From contig NC_026657.2 in NCBI RefSeq assembly GCF_000004075.3, forward strand, positions 8,370,001-8,434,000: a DNA stretch of 64,000 nucleotides, given 5' to 3'. Shown here piece by piece: positions 1 to 12,225 of this stretch. The notes below the pieces were generated by a model. The model saw only the letters and a list, made by a program, of their open reading frames with translations, was not told the DNA's origin and ran no database searches. Made by a program: the position numbers and the translations under genes. Position 1 is the stretch's first letter. The number at the start of each line of letters is the position of its first letter. The DNA is from Cucumis sativus (lineage: Eukaryota > Streptophyta > Magnoliopsida > Cucurbitales > Cucurbitaceae).

Positions 1-1018
1 CTTTACTGACTGGTGGTAATTTGAAAGAGAAAACATGGCCCCCCTCAAACCTTAAACCACGACAATTTATTCCATGCTAAAGTGTTAATCTAGAAAGTGG
101 ATTTTAATAATTTCTTCTGAAATGTCCTTTCCCTGCATTTGATTCGGTATCTTTTGGAATTTTTACTTATTTCGAGTGTTGGTCGACTGCTGTACTGCAT
201 TCAATATCTTTCCGCTTACGTGTGTTTCTTAGCTAGAATCACTAGCGCTTGACAATCGACACCTACGGTTTAGGATTTGTGAAAGGCTTTTTGTCTTATA
301 CATTTTAGATTAAATCGATTAATCGAAGATGGATAACGGAACATAATTTGACGAAGCATCTTAGCTAGTGTATTCCAAGTAAGATCACGCAAACATGATA
401 GCGTGGGTTTGCATTTTAAAAAAAGAAAAAAAAAAAAGTTTAACATTGCAATGCTCTTCTCCTTCACTTTATTGCTCATAAGCAGAAAGTGTCTTTCCCT
501 TATCTTGTTATTCACTCGCTTTATTTTTTGACTCATCCAACAGATTATCTTCTCTTCTTTATGACTAATCTTATTTATTGCATTATCATACTCAAATATG
601 CGCATTTTTGTTAGCTAACTTGTCCCTGACGTTACTTTGCAACTTGCGCATAAACTCCATAGAACTATAACTCTTGCTTCCTGCACTATTAAGAAGTCTG
701 GTTTCTGGTCTTTTGATCATTGGATTGAGATTAACCTCCTTATGACTTGACTTCATCCTGCTGTATTCTCAACATATTCGGGCTATGCTATGCTACAGTA
801 GATAATGCACACAACTTTGAAACATTCCTAAGAAATTGGCTATGCTATAGTTAATCAAACATACATTTTGAAACAACCCGAATGGTTAGGGATGACCAGG
901 GAGTTTCTATTGTTATTTTATGGTCACTTTCAAGAAGCATCTCTTTCCTACTAAACTTCAAATTATAGCTTGGCTGAAATGTGCTGCGGTTATCGAGTTT
1001 CGTGTTATTTATTTGCAG
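1..1018 (+). other. intron 1 (partial) of mtACP copy A
   Basis: The window opens inside the single intron of the first mitochondrial ACP copy. Its sequence lines up in order with the introns of copies B (2964-3985) and C (6098-7349). Shared landmarks include the CCCCTCAAACC stretch near position 40, the 'tttattgctcata' stretch near 470, and the last 120 bases before the acceptor. The acceptor is the CAG at 1016-1018. By comparison with copy C, exon 1 should lie about 300-400 bases left of the window. The intron contains no convincing coding sequence of its own. Confidence 0.8.
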
Positions 1019-1195
1019 GTGAGCCCTAATGTTCATTTCCAGAAAGATTTGGGTTTAGACAGCTTGGACACTGTGGAGATTGTAATGGCCTTGGAAGAGG
1101 AGTTCAAGCTAGAGATACCGGACAATGAGGCTGATAAAATAGCTTCCTGTGATCTTGCAATTGAGTACGTATACAACCATCCAATGGCTAGTTGA
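1019..1195 (+). CDS. mtACP: mitochondrial acyl carrier protein, copy A (exon 2 only, partial gene)
   Basis: This is the last exon of the first of three tandem mitochondrial ACP genes; exon 1 lies outside the window. It encodes 58 residues and a TGA stop, starting in phase 0 after a CAG acceptor. The [19 protein letters not shown] stretch is the ACP signature, and its DSL serine is the 4'-phosphopantetheine attachment site. Mitochondrial ACP carries acyl chains in mitochondrial type II fatty-acid synthesis, which feeds lipoic acid production, and is also associated with respiratory complex I. The exon differs from copy B at 5 of 58 residues and from copy C at 5; all core ACP residues are intact. 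Whether this copy is expressed cannot be judged without its promoter and exon 1. Confidence 0.85.
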   Translation: MSPNVHFQKDLGLDSLDTVEIVMALEEEFKLEIPDNEADKIASCDLAIEYVYNHPMAS

Positions 1196-2759
1196 CAAAG
1201 TACTAACATCTTTCTCTTTATTTATTCTTTTCCGTGTTTTTGGAGTATGTTATTCAGTGAGAGAATTTTCATCTCAACATTGTTGTTTTGACCGTTCTTG
1301 GGTGTTTGTTGAGAGTCACAATCCTTTACACTGTGATGGAAAATAATTGTAACTGCTTGAAACATAGTACATTCTGTCTCGACAAATTTTCATGGCCTAG
1401 AACGGTCATAACTTCAATCTATTGCTATTCATATGGTAGAAAGGGTTTTGCATCCTAACATCTATGAGATCTTTTCATCCTGCACATATTATTTTCCTTG
1501 TGACTGAGATGGGCTTAGATTACAGCTCTGAATCTCAAGGATGTTCAAATTGATTGCTTTGAAAGTTCATCTTCTCCTACACACCCCTTATATATATATT
1601 ACCTTGTGCTGTCGATACTGCATAAGAAGACATTGTTTGCCTTCATCTTCTCTACTGCACTATTTTAATGTAAATGTGTTCATTTTACCTTATGCCGTTG
1701 ATGCACCGTTTTAAATATAAACACTTCGAAATTTCTTTTTCTTTTTTCTTTTTCAATAATAAAAAAGAACCTATCGTTTAGTTATGAAAACTTGATGAGT
1801 TTTTAAAAGCTTGGGTATGGATTTTTTGTTTGCTAAAACGAAAAAGCTCAACATTGTTAATAAAATTGGTGTGTAGAACTTGAAAGGTATAAGTAGCCAT
1901 TTATAATTCATTTTGAAGTTTTGTGGATTGCTTTAAATTGTTGTTACATATGATATTGTTAGAATTTACAATTATCATTTATATAAAAAGGTCAATACTA
2001 TTGATACAAAAGGGTATGAGGATATCATCTTCATTTCATTTTGACCTAAAAAACAAATGTACTTTGTTTTCAATATGGGACGCAATTTACTAATGCCAAC
2101 AATTTACAACTATTAGGTTAAATTAGTTTGTGTATTAAATTTTTAAACGGTGTTTGGTTTGAGTATTTTTAGTTGAGTTAAGTTGACAATTATTAAAGGA
2201 TAGAGTAATTAGGAGAGTTGATGCTAAAACTTCTTTAATTATAAGTTTGTGTACTAGGTAAGTAAATATCTAAGAGAAAAACTACTTTCACATATGGCAA
2301 AAAAAATCCTTGCAAAACTATAGCAACATCTAGAGAATTAGAGAATTTGATAGGGTTTTGCTACTGTTTGTTACAATTTATTCAATTACACTATATTGAT
2401 TTCTAGTTAATATACAACATCTTTAAACATTTGATTCAACTATTTACATATATCGAATTTATACTATTGTACCCTAAGAAAAAAATTGAAAATTAAAATA
2501 ACTCAATCCAACGAGATGTATAAAATTTTAATTGTAATTGGTTTGATATCACAACCCAAACCCCACAAATTGGTTGAGTTAAGACCGATTTTTCAAGTAA
2601 TTGAATTAGCTATGGGTAAAGATTACAAAATATGAGACGACACGTGCTTTGCGCGTGCCATCTACCTTCGTTTCGGACCCTACACTGAATAATTTAACCA
2701 ATAAGTTCATAGTTAGAGTCATTGTGTAGTCACCGCCAGAAGAGAATATTTCGAGAGAA
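1196..2759. other. mtACP A 3' region and intergenic DNA
   Basis: The first ~450 bases are the 3' flank of copy A and match the 3' flanks of copies B and C ('gaaaataattgtaactgcttgaaa' region), so they are part of the duplicated unit. From about 1700 to 2600 the DNA is AT-rich without a recognisable gene. The last 150 bases are the copy B promoter and contain an ACACGTG-type G-box-like core near 2640. Copy C's promoter lacks this, so the copies may be regulated differently. Confidence 0.6.
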
Positions 2760-4162
2760 ATGGCGCTGAGGGCAGCCGTTCTTCGCCATCTTCGAGTCCC
2801 AGTTCGATTCTCTGCCCTAGCTCGCCGGGAATGCCAGCCGACGCCGTGTTCCGGTGGTTCTCTCCGGTTATTTTCATCCCAAGACGACCAGTCTACAAAG
2901 GAGGAGGTCACTGAGAGAGTTCTTTCGGTTATCAAGCGCCACCCGAAAGTCGACCCCTCTAAGGTGATTCGATCTAATACCTTCCTTTTCTATTGTTTTT
3001 TCAGCTTATTGAGTTAGTTCTTCAAGACGGTTGAATCAAATTTTGCCGATTTAGGTAATGCGGGAAGAATAGGTTGGAAGTGTTGAAAGTCTAGAGAAAA
3101 CGTTGCCCCCTCAAACCCTAAGTCACGATGATTTATCTCATGCTATAGTGTTAATCTAGAAAGTGGATTCTAATACTTTATTCGGTATCTTTTGAAATTT
3201 TTACTTATTTCGAGTGTTGGTCGACTGTTGTAGTGTATTCAATATCTCTCCGTTTATGTGGATTTCTTGGCTAAAAGCACTAGCACTTCACAATTAACAA
3301 CATGGTTTAGGATTCGTGAAAGGTTTCTTGTGTTATACATAATCTGTCCAAGTCGAAGAGTGATATTCCAAGTAAGATCACACAGACATAAGAGCGTGGG
3401 TTTCCATTAAAAAAGAAAAAAAAATTGTTTTAACAGTGCAATGCCCTTCGCCTTCACTTTATTGCTCATAGGCATGAAGTGTATTTCTCTTATCTTGTTG
3501 TTCACTCGGCCAACATATTATCTCCTCGTCTTTATGACTAATCTTATTTAGTGAATTGCCATCGACTCAAAAGATGCATTTTGTAAGCTAACTTGTCCCT
3601 GCCGTTACTTTGCAACTTGCTCATAAACTCCATAGAACTTTAACTTTTGCTTCCTGCACTTTTAAGAACTCTGATTTCTGGTCTTTTGATCACTGAATTG
3701 AGATTAACTTCCTCATGACTTGACTTCATCACGCTGTACTCCCAACATATTGGGGCTATGCTATACCAGACAATACACACTATTTTGAATCATTCCTAAG
3801 AAATTGGCAATGGTATAGTTAATAGAACACATTTTGAGTTGATCCTAATGTTTAGGGACGACCAAGGAGTTTCTATTGTTATTTTATGGTCACTTGCAAG
3901 AAGCATCTCTTTCCTACTAAACTTCAAATTATAGCTTGGCTGAAATGTTGCTGCAATTATCGAGTTTTGTGTCATTTATTTGCAGGTGAACCCTGATGTT
4001 CATTTCCAGAAAGATTTGGGTTTAGACAGCTTGGACACTGTGGAGATTGTAATGGCCTTGGAAGAGGAGTTCAAGCTAGAGATACCAGACAATGAGGCTG
4101 ACAAAATAGATTCCTGCAATCTTGCAATTGAGTACGTATGCAACCATCCAATGGCTAGTTGA
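2760..4162 (+). CDS. mtACP: mitochondrial acyl carrier protein, copy B
   Basis: This is a complete two-exon gene: exon 1 at 2760-2963, exon 2 at 3986-4162, joined in phase 0 with GT-AG ends. It encodes 126 residues, the usual size for plant mitochondrial ACPs. Residues 1 to about 40 form an Arg/Ala/Ser-rich mitochondrial presequence without acidic residues until RREC, ending near LRLFSS. The ACP fold follows, with the four-helix core and the DSL phosphopantetheine serine in exon 2. The role is acyl carriage in mitochondrial type II fatty-acid synthesis and lipoate supply, and likely complex I association. The start is the first ATG of an open frame and matches copy C exactly in position. It differs from copy C at 9 of 68 residues in exon 1 but only 4 of 58 in exon 2. 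No defect is visible. Confidence 0.93.
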
Positions 4163-4840
4163 CGAAGTATTAACATCTTTCTCTTTGTTTATTTATTTCT
4201 TTGGTGTTTTTGGAGTATGTTACTCAGTGAAAGAATTTTCATCTCAACATTGTTGTTTTAAAGTGATGGAAAATAATTGTAACTGCTTGAAAACAATACA
4301 TTCTGTCTAGAAAGATTTTCAGGGCCTACGATGGTTATAACTTTAAACTCTAGCTATTCATGTTTTAGAAAGGGTTTTGCATCTTAACATCTTTTCATCT
4401 TCCTCTTATGATTTTCTTTTCGACTTAGTTGAGCTTAGAAACCAAAAGTCTGGATCTCAAGGAGAATCGAGATGGTTTGCTTTGAAAGTTGACATTCTTT
4501 TTCATACTTCATAGCTTTTGCTTAGTTCAATCTCAAGATGAGATTGTTTGCCTTCATCTTCTCTACGGCACTAACTTAATACAAGTGATGTCATTTTGCC
4601 TTATGCTGTTGATGCTCCACAGCATAACTTTTGCTTCGTTTTAGTTCAAGAACAGGTTATTTTCCACCAAAGTTTGATACACTGTGAATTGTGTAAAAGG
4701 TTGTATTATAGATTTTGAACCTTAGAAAGTGTTCAATAGATTCCTAGATCTCTAATTTTGTGTTTAATAGGGGTTCACAAACTTTAATTTTATATCCCAT
4801 GGTTTTGTTTTTATTACGAAGGATATACAAATATTAGAGT

Positions 4841-4917
4841 AATTGCAAATATAACAAAATGGTCTATTGATAATAGATTTCTATCTTTAGTAGATTTTAT
4901 TATATTTGTAACTTTTT
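4841..4917. repeat. fragment of a dispersed AT-rich foldback repeat
   Basis: The pattern 'gcaaatataacaaaat ... tagatttctatc ... tagattttattatatttgtaac' recurs in related form at 20151-20293 and, for the end segment, near 8980-9070. Such sequences are common in cucurbit intergenic DNA and look like non-autonomous DNA transposon (MITE) debris. The boundaries are approximate. Confidence 0.4.
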
Positions 4918-5759
4918 TTTAATATTATCATATACCTTAGTATTTTGAATCTAATAATTTTTATATTTGTCTCTAACATGTATCAAACCAAGTCTTTTTA
5001 TGTCTAAATTGAAATTTGATGAATTATTCATGAAAAAGTAAAATTGATGAAAATATATTTTATTTTTCTGTAGCAAGGGATTTAAATTTAAGAGTAAGTA
5101 AATATATCGTATGCAAAAGGTAAATTAATAAAGAAAATAAATAAATAAAATGAACTATATCATAATCTAGCGATTTGGATATTATTTGTTACAGTATATT
5201 GATTTATTTTAAATTAATTGATATGCAACAATAATATCCCTATTTTAAAGTGAATATTTAATGAAAATCAAAGTAAAATAAGTTAATATGGAATCTTCTT
5301 AGCCAAAATAAAATGAAATTTGAGGATAAAATTGTTACATTTGAAAATTATAGATTACATAAAAAAAAAAAAAGGATAAACCTCAAATCAATGGGCAAAA
5401 GTCAAAATTTTGAAATTTAATGACAATAACACCCAAAATTTAGAAAAAAAATTATCATGAGCTATGTTCGTCGATTGGGTTGTCATTTTAGACCCATCCG
5501 GTTAAAAAAAAAAAAATTAGTAAAAATTGATCTAACTTTTTACATATATTGAATCTACCTAATTGTATCATGAGTAAGAAAAGATATATGGATGACAAAA
5601 AAAAAAAATCAAACTATTTACATAATATAATAAAAAAATTAAATGGTTTGAGAGAATTTCATACATTTTACGTATATTTTATAAATAGTTTGATATTTTG
5701 TTATTTTTAAAAATATTAGTTTTGGTTATTTTGTAAAGTTTAGCTGAGATAGTAATTAT

Positions 5760-5776
5760 TATATATATATAAAAAA
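5760..5776 (+). promoter_or_regulatory. probable TATA region of mtACP copy C
   Basis: A (TA)n run ending in AAAAAA sits about 120 bases upstream of the copy C ATG, a suitable distance for a plant TATA box with a short leader. The surrounding DNA is AT-rich, so chance occurrence cannot be excluded. Confidence 0.35.
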
Positions 5777-5893
5777 GGTAACTAAAGGAGTTGAGTGGGA
5801 AAAAAGTGAGAAATATAACTGCGAAACTGAATAATCAATAAAGTTCTAAGTTCGAGTAAATTGGTTTCGCAAGAAGAGAAAAGTTCGAGAAAA

Positions 5894-7526
5894 ATGGCGC
5901 TGAGGGCAGCCGTTCTTCGCCATCTTCGAGTTCCAGTCCAATTCTACGCCCTAGCTCGCCGGGAATGCCAGCCGACACTCTGTTCCGGTGGATCTCTCCG
6001 CCTATTTTCATCCCACGACGATCACTTGACAAAGGACGAGGTCATTGAGAGAGTTCTCTCGGTTATCAAGTGCCACCCGAAAGTCGATCCCTCCAAGGTG
6101 ATTTGATCTAATCCTTTCCCTTTCGATTGCTTTTTCAGCTTATTGAGTTAGTTTTTCAAGATGGGTGAAACATATTTTTGCCGATTTAGGAAATGCGAGA
6201 AGAATAGGTTGGAAGTGTTGAAAATCTTAATATGCCGATTCAATGGTTTCTGTTTTCTGATATGTCATCGGGTTTTAGGGTTTTGAATATCTTTTCAGAG
6301 AATTCCAATTTGTTTATTAGTTCTATTTCTCATGCTTCATCCATGCTAATTGGTAATTGGGATCCCATTTGATTTTCTCTGATTGGTAGTAATTTGAGAG
6401 AGAACACAGCTCCCCTCAAACCATAAATCACGACGATTTATTCCAAGCTGAAGTGGATTCTAATAATTTCTGCTGAAATGTCGTTTCCCCTGCATATTTG
6501 ATTCTGTATCTCTTGGAATTTTTACTTATTTTGAGTGTTGGTCGACTGTTATACTGCATTCACTATCTCTCCATTTATTTGGGTTTCTTGGCCAGATTCA
6601 CTTGCGCTTAACAATTGACACCTACGGTTTAGGATTCGTGAAAAAAGTCCTATACGTTTTAGATAAAATTGATGAATCGATGAAGATAACATATTATAAT
6701 TATTCGGAGTCGAAGGAGGGTGGTTAGTTCTATTTTAAAGAGCACATCTTGACACTAAAGAAAGAAAAAATAGTTTTAACACTGTAATGCTCTTCTCCTT
6801 TCCTTTATTGCTCATAAGCATAAAGTGTCTTCCTCTTATCTTGTTCTTCACTCGCTTCATTTTTTGACTCCGACAACATATCATCTTCTCTTCTTATGAC
6901 TAATCTTATTTATTGAATTGTCATTGCCTCAAAAGATGCATTTGTTAGCTAACTTGTCCCAGCCTTTACTTTTCAACTTGCTCATAAACTTCATAGAACT
7001 TTAACTTTTGCTTCCTGCACTTTTAATGAACTCTGGTTTCTGGTCTTTTGATCTCTGGATTGAGATTAACCTCCTCATGACTTGACTTCTTCATGCTGTA
7101 TTCTCAACATATTCGGGCTATGCTACAGTAGATAATACACACTATTTTGAAACATTCCTAAGAAATTGGCCATGCTATAGTCAATCAAAAATATATTTTG
7201 AGTCGATCCTAATGGTTAGGGACAATCAAGGAGTTTCTGTTGTTATTTTATGGTCACTTGCAAGAAGCATCTCTTTCCTACTAAACTTCAAATTATAGCT
7301 TGGCTGAAACGTTGCTGCAATTATCGAGTTTTGTTCAATTTGTTTTCAGGTGAGCCCTGATGTTCATTTCGAGAAAGATTTGGGTTTAGACAGCTTGGAC
7401 ACTGTGGAGATTGTAATGGCCTTGGAAGAGGAGTTCAAGCTGGAGATACCAGACAAGGAGGCTGATAAAATAGATTCCTGCAATCTTGCAATTGAGTACG
7501 TATACAACCATCCAATGGCCAGCTGA
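5894..7526 (+). CDS. mtACP: mitochondrial acyl carrier protein, copy C
   Basis: This is a complete two-exon gene: exon 1 at 5894-6097, exon 2 at 7350-7526, spliced in phase 0. It encodes 126 residues, the same length as copy B. The N-terminus is an Arg-rich mitochondrial presequence. The ACP domain keeps the [19 protein letters not shown] signature with the DSL phosphopantetheine serine. Its function is as for copy B: acyl carrier of mitochondrial fatty-acid synthesis. Differences from copy B include presequence changes (Arg to Gln and Ser to Tyr near residues 16-18), a Cys for Arg before HPKVDPSK, and Glu for Gln and Lys for Asn in exon 2. None touches the attachment site. It lies about 3.1 kb after copy B in the same orientation, as expected for unequal crossing-over. 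Confidence 0.93.
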
Positions 7527-9508
7527 CAAAGTACTAGCATCTTTCTCTTTGTTTATTTATTTCTTTGGTGTTTTTGGAGTATGTTATTCAGTGAAAGAAT
7601 TTTCATCTCAAGATTGTTGTTTTGACCGTTCTTGGGTGTTTGTTGAGAGTTTCAATCCTTTTAACTTTGATGGAAAATAATTGTAACTGCTTGAAATGTA
7701 GTACATTCTGTCTAGACAAATTTTCAGGGCCTATAATGGTTATAATTTTGAACTCTTTCTACTCATGTGGTAGAAAGGGTTTTGCATCTTAACATCTATG
7801 AGATCTTTTCATCCTGCTCGTATGACTTTCCTTTTGCCTGAGAAGAGCTTAGAAACCAAAACTCTGAATCTCAAGAAGAATCGAGTTGTTTGCTTTGACA
7901 GTTGATATTCTCTTTCATACTCCATAGCTTTTCTTAGTTCGATCTCAAGTAGAGATTGTTTACCTTCGTCTTCTCTACTATAATATTTTAATACAAGTGA
8001 TGTCATTTTGCCTTGTGCTGGTTATATATACTCCATACTTTAGCTTTTGCTGGGTTTGAGTTCAAGAACAGATCATCTTCTTCCAAAGTTTGATCTTCTC
8101 TTGATACACCGTTTCTGGATTGTGTAAAAAGTGGTTTAATAGATTTGAACCTCACAAAGTGTTCAATACATCCCTAGACTTCTAATTTGGTGTTTAATAG
8201 TTATTGTTTGTGAGGAACTTATTACACACGTAATTGAACGTTGAGAGACCTATTAGGTAGAGGTACTTATAAAGTGTAGGAACTTATCATACATAAATTT
8301 TAACTTTCAAGAACCAAATACACATACTAGCCTTTTAAGCTTTAGGATCTAAAAACGATTTGCCTTTTGCTATTGATGTTTGGTAGTTTTTGCTTGGAAG
8401 CCTCATCGTCTGAATTGATTGTCTTGCAATGTTTATTTAGGTAAATTGATTAGATGATGCTTGCTTGAAATGGTTGACATGTTCGTGAGCCAATGTTTTG
8501 AGTTTGGGTTTTGATTTGTGAATGAGATGTTTGGCATTTTGAATGTTTTGGAATTATTTGATGAAAAATAAAATATATGGCAGTTGCCAGTATACAACTA
8601 TTATGATGAAAGTATATATCAAATTTTTAAGTCATAACAATTTTTTTTTCTTTTATTCAAAACTCAATACCATTTCCTTTTTTTGTTATTTATGAAGGAA
8701 ATAGGAATATATTTCATCTTTTAGAATTCAAGATGTTATTTTAGTTTCCATACCAAATATTATGGACATAACTTAATGAAACATTGGTTGTAGATTTAGC
8801 AAAATCATAGATTCCCCTCTTGAAGTTCATTAACAGACATATTTTTTATATTAGCATTTCTTAAAAAATGTTATGTATTTAGTTATTAGCCTAACTCAAA
8901 ATTCATCCATATTTTTACCATCTAATCAAATATATTTGTGCACTAAAAAATTGAATATCTTTTAAACATTATTATTATTATGGACAATTATAATTGGTAA
9001 GTTTAGGAATAATAATTAATAATATAACACCATTTAAAATTATTTTTTGTAAATATAGCAAAATTTATCTTTCATTGGAGACAAAAATTTCTTTTATTGA
9101 TCTATTTAAAATATTCAAATTTTATTAAATTACAACTTTGTTCATTTGGTTTTAAAAAAAATTAGAACTTAATTACACATCATGAAGTTATAATTTAAAA
9201 TTTATAGCTAGATAAACCCATACACAAGTTATACTTAATATAATTGAGTATTTATAGCTAGATAAACTCATAAATAAGATACATTAATGTTTACAAGCGT
9301 TTTATCAATACGTAAAAACAACTATTGGTATGGGAATAATTTATAATACTATTTTTGCAATATTTTCTTTTTTTGTTTAATCCATATTTTCTGTTTGTCT
9401 AAAAAAATAAATTGGAATTACTAATTATAAGAACTAAATTCAAAACACTTAATATAACTTATTTTAAAATTTGAAGGTTACAATTATATTTTGTTTCCTC
9501 CACCTTCC
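7527..9508. other. mtACP C 3' region and AT-rich intergenic DNA
   Basis: Roughly 500 bases of duplicated 3' flank (to about 8100) are followed by AT-rich DNA without coding potential. At about 8978-9070 a stretch containing 'gtaagtttaggaataataattaa' matches, on the opposite strand, the right end of the foldback repeat at 20151-20293 and its flank. The end of this interval is the 3' side of the minus-strand PMEI-like gene. Confidence 0.55.
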
Positions 9509-10066
9509 TTAAGGACGTAAGTTGAGAATGCTGAGCGCAATGGCAGTTAACTCGAACACATCGCCATTCCTCTTCGTCAATGGCGAAACTCTACCCTCCA
9601 TTTCCTTAAATCCGTCCTCACAAGTCGTAACTGCATCCATAACCGAACTCAACTTCACATTCACCTCTTCATACCGGTTCCGTCCGTACTCAAACGCCGC
9701 ATCACCCACCGCCTTGATAGCGTCAATATACAGCTCTTCACAATCGCTCAGCCGTGGCCTAACGTACGGATCCGGCGATTTCTTCTCATTCTTTAGTAAT
9801 CGCTCGATGTACCGCCGTGTACTGGTCGCGTTCCATGCGATCAACTTGATCGATAACGCGCCGAGTTCGTAAAGGTCCGCCGTGTCGCTTCCAGGAGCAG
9901 CGGCGAGAGATTGGAGACAGAAGTCGAGGCGGACGTTTGGATCGCTTGCGGCGGATAGCTCGCAGGCTCTTGAAAGGGTGTCGTTGGCGGAGATGGATCG
10001 GAGGTTGAAAAGAACAAAGAAGGACAATGCGAGCGCGATGAAACGGTGCATATAAGTAATACTCAT
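9509..10066 (-). CDS. PMEI-domain protein, putative invertase/pectin methylesterase inhibitor (Pla a 1-like)
   Basis: A single-exon gene of 185 residues. A signal peptide covers about residues 1-27; if Met6 (MHRF) is the true start the peptide is more typical, so both starts are possible. The PMEI fold follows, with the four conserved cysteines at 35, 50, 109 and 149 expected to form two disulfides (35-50, 109-149). The CEDGFKE motif and the C-terminal LTAIALSI helix are family hallmarks. The spacing resembles the 'putative invertase inhibitor' branch (Platanus Pla a 1) more than classical PMEIs. Proteins of this fold bind and block either cell-wall/vacuolar invertase or pectin methylesterase in the apoplast; the target cannot be told from sequence. 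No introns, as is usual. A TATA box lies about 70 bases upstream. Confidence 0.9.
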   Translation of the reverse strand: MSITYMHRFIALALSFFVLFNLRSISANDTLSRACELSAASDPNVRLDFCLQSLAAAPGSDTADLYELGALSIKLIAWNATSTRRYIERLLKNEKKSPDPYVRPRLSDCEELYIDAIKAVGDAAFEYGRNRYEEVNVKLSSVMDAVTTCEDGFKEMEGRVSPLTKRNGDVFELTAIALSILNLRP

Positions 10067-10133
10067 TTTTAATTTGAATAGTATTTGGAATTGGGAATTG
10101 GGAATTGGGGAATGGAAATAGACTTAATTTGAG

Positions 10134-10141
10134 TATATATA
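10134..10141 (-). promoter_or_regulatory. TATA box of the PMEI-like gene
   Basis: TATATATA on the minus strand, about 70 bases upstream of the ATG, a fitting distance for a core promoter with a short leader. Between it and the gene lies a short GGGAATT tandem run (about 10088-10112). Confidence 0.55.
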
Positions 10142-12225
10142 GGTAGAAGGAAGGAGTATTTTCACAAATAATATACGGGTAAATCTTTATTGTTAATTAT
10201 TATTATTAAAAAATGGAAAGTATATACACGTGAAAATATTTTCTTTTCAACTTTAAATTAATTGAGTGTATATTTAAATACATATACATATAAAATTGAT
10301 TGAAAGAATGAATTTTGCTTCTTATTTGGAATTTATTTATGGAATAATACAAATTATATAATATATATATATAAAACAATATATAATTACAAGTAAATTA
10401 GGAAAAACTCACCTTTTATATTATTACAAATATAGTTATACATGGCAAATATATATATAATTATATATGGAAAACCTCATAAAAATTATATATATAGTCA
10501 ACCCATTGAATTTATGGACCATAATATATTAGTAATAATAATAGAATTATTTTCAATTATAAAATATTACAAAATTTCATAACCTATAGATATTTCCGGT
10601 GGATGAGAGTGTATTATATTTTAAAGTTTTCTATATTTTTCTATAATTGTTTTTAAGCAATAAAATTAAAATTAGGTATTTAAAAATACAAAAACGAAAA
10701 TTGGATAAACTTCAAATAAAAAACAAGAATTAAAATAATATTCTAATTTAAAAAGATTTAGAGTTTGTTAAAATATCGCTTTTGTAAATATATTTTTGGA
10801 TTTCATTTATTTATTCTTAATATATATACTTTTGAATGTTTAACATTAATTTATTAATTTATGCAATTTCAACTAATCTTAAATTTAGACATTCAACTTT
10901 AGTAACTGATTTGATAATAAAAACAACAGCAGTAATTTTCTTGCAATAAAACAGTGGAATAATAATAGAAGAGATTCAATTTAATATTTATTGAAAACGA
11001 ATGAACTAAAATTGAATACGTTTTTTTTTTTTTTTAAATTAAGAGAATTGATATTGATATACTTAAGTTTTGGAAGTATGGAATTGAAATAATGAGATGG
11101 GAAAAAGAAGAAATGTGGTTGCTTGTGGACAACTGGAGATTTGGGGATGGCTGATATCATAAAATTAAATGATGGGGTTAGGAAGACATAACGTGGGGAA
11201 AATCGGATTTGCTTTGTTGGAGATTACATAAAGCCTTTTTGTGATCGGTTGGATTCTTCAAAGTCACCCTTAATCCACGTGGCATTATTCTATGTTATAC
11301 ATATTAAGACTTTAAACCTTTAGAATCAGTTATGATTTCTTTTCACACAAGAAAGTGGAGGAAATAGAGTTTGTTAGGAGAGTTGGCAAAAATAGCCAAA
11401 AAAAAAAAAAGTTGGATTTAGACATTACTTTGGTGATCTTTAATCGTTGATTAAAGTGGTAGCAACATATTTGATTGTAGTGTGATAAGTTGGATCAAAT
11501 TCAACATGGATTAGTCGAATTGTGCCTAAATAGAACATAATATTCAGCCCATTTTAACCCAACTAGAGAATTGGGCCTTAGCTAAAGTTCAAGTTCTGGC
11601 CCAACAATTAGGCCTATGCCAACCAAGGTCTTTGGAAAAGTATAAAAATAGAGTTAATCTATTCCTTGAGGTTATTTCAACATATTTTCTTTCTTTCCAA
11701 ATTTAAGGACAATTTAAAATTGTTATTTAAACTTCCATATCAAAATAGTCACTTCCTCGATTCTATAGACCAAATAAAGCTAAAAGGTGATTTAGTGATA
11801 GAATAAGATGTTAATGTCATTAAAGATATTTTTTCTCTTTTTTTTAGTATATCGTTTGTAATCAACAAGTTTAAATATTTTTTAAACTTTAAAATGACTA
11901 TTTTTACTTATGTCTATACTTTAAGTTGTTGTAAAAAGAAAAAAGAAAAAAAATTAAAGATACGTTTGAATTTCAAACTCATTTTTATTAATATGTTTTT
12001 TTTAAAAAAAATGGTTTAAAATACATTTTAAAATAATTTATCATAAATTAAACGCTTCAAAATCAATTAAAGAAAACAAAGTAGTAAAACCCTCCAAGAA
12101 ATGAAAGACAAACTTACAAAAAGAAAATGCAAGAGACAGCAACAGATAAGGGGAGAAGCTAAACCCACAGCCACCTTCTACGCTCTTCCCAATTCTCTCT
12201 TCTGAGCTTTCAAGAAACGGCATCA
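10142..12225. other. AT-rich intergenic DNA
   Basis: No gene is visible. The region has long AT and TA runs around 10360-10480 and scattered homopolymer tracts. RGCCCA/TGGGCC (site II-like) motifs at about 11546, 11572 and 11598 lie 620-680 bases upstream of TGD4, too far to assign to it with confidence. The last ~120 bases are the CT/GA-rich leader of TGD4. Confidence 0.5.

Larger units (their letters stand above)
4163..5893. other. mtACP B 3' region and intergenic DNA
   Basis: The first ~500 bases repeat the 3' flank seen after copies A and C. The rest is AT-rich, with poly-A/poly-T runs near 5360, 5505 and 5600. A short piece of a dispersed repeat lies at 4841-4917. The copy C promoter occupies the last ~150 bases. 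I see no gene here. Confidence 0.6.

Noticed and set aside
9522-9872. Plus-strand 116-codon frame
   Set aside because: It is antisense to the PMEI-like gene, which has all four conserved cysteines and a signal peptide.
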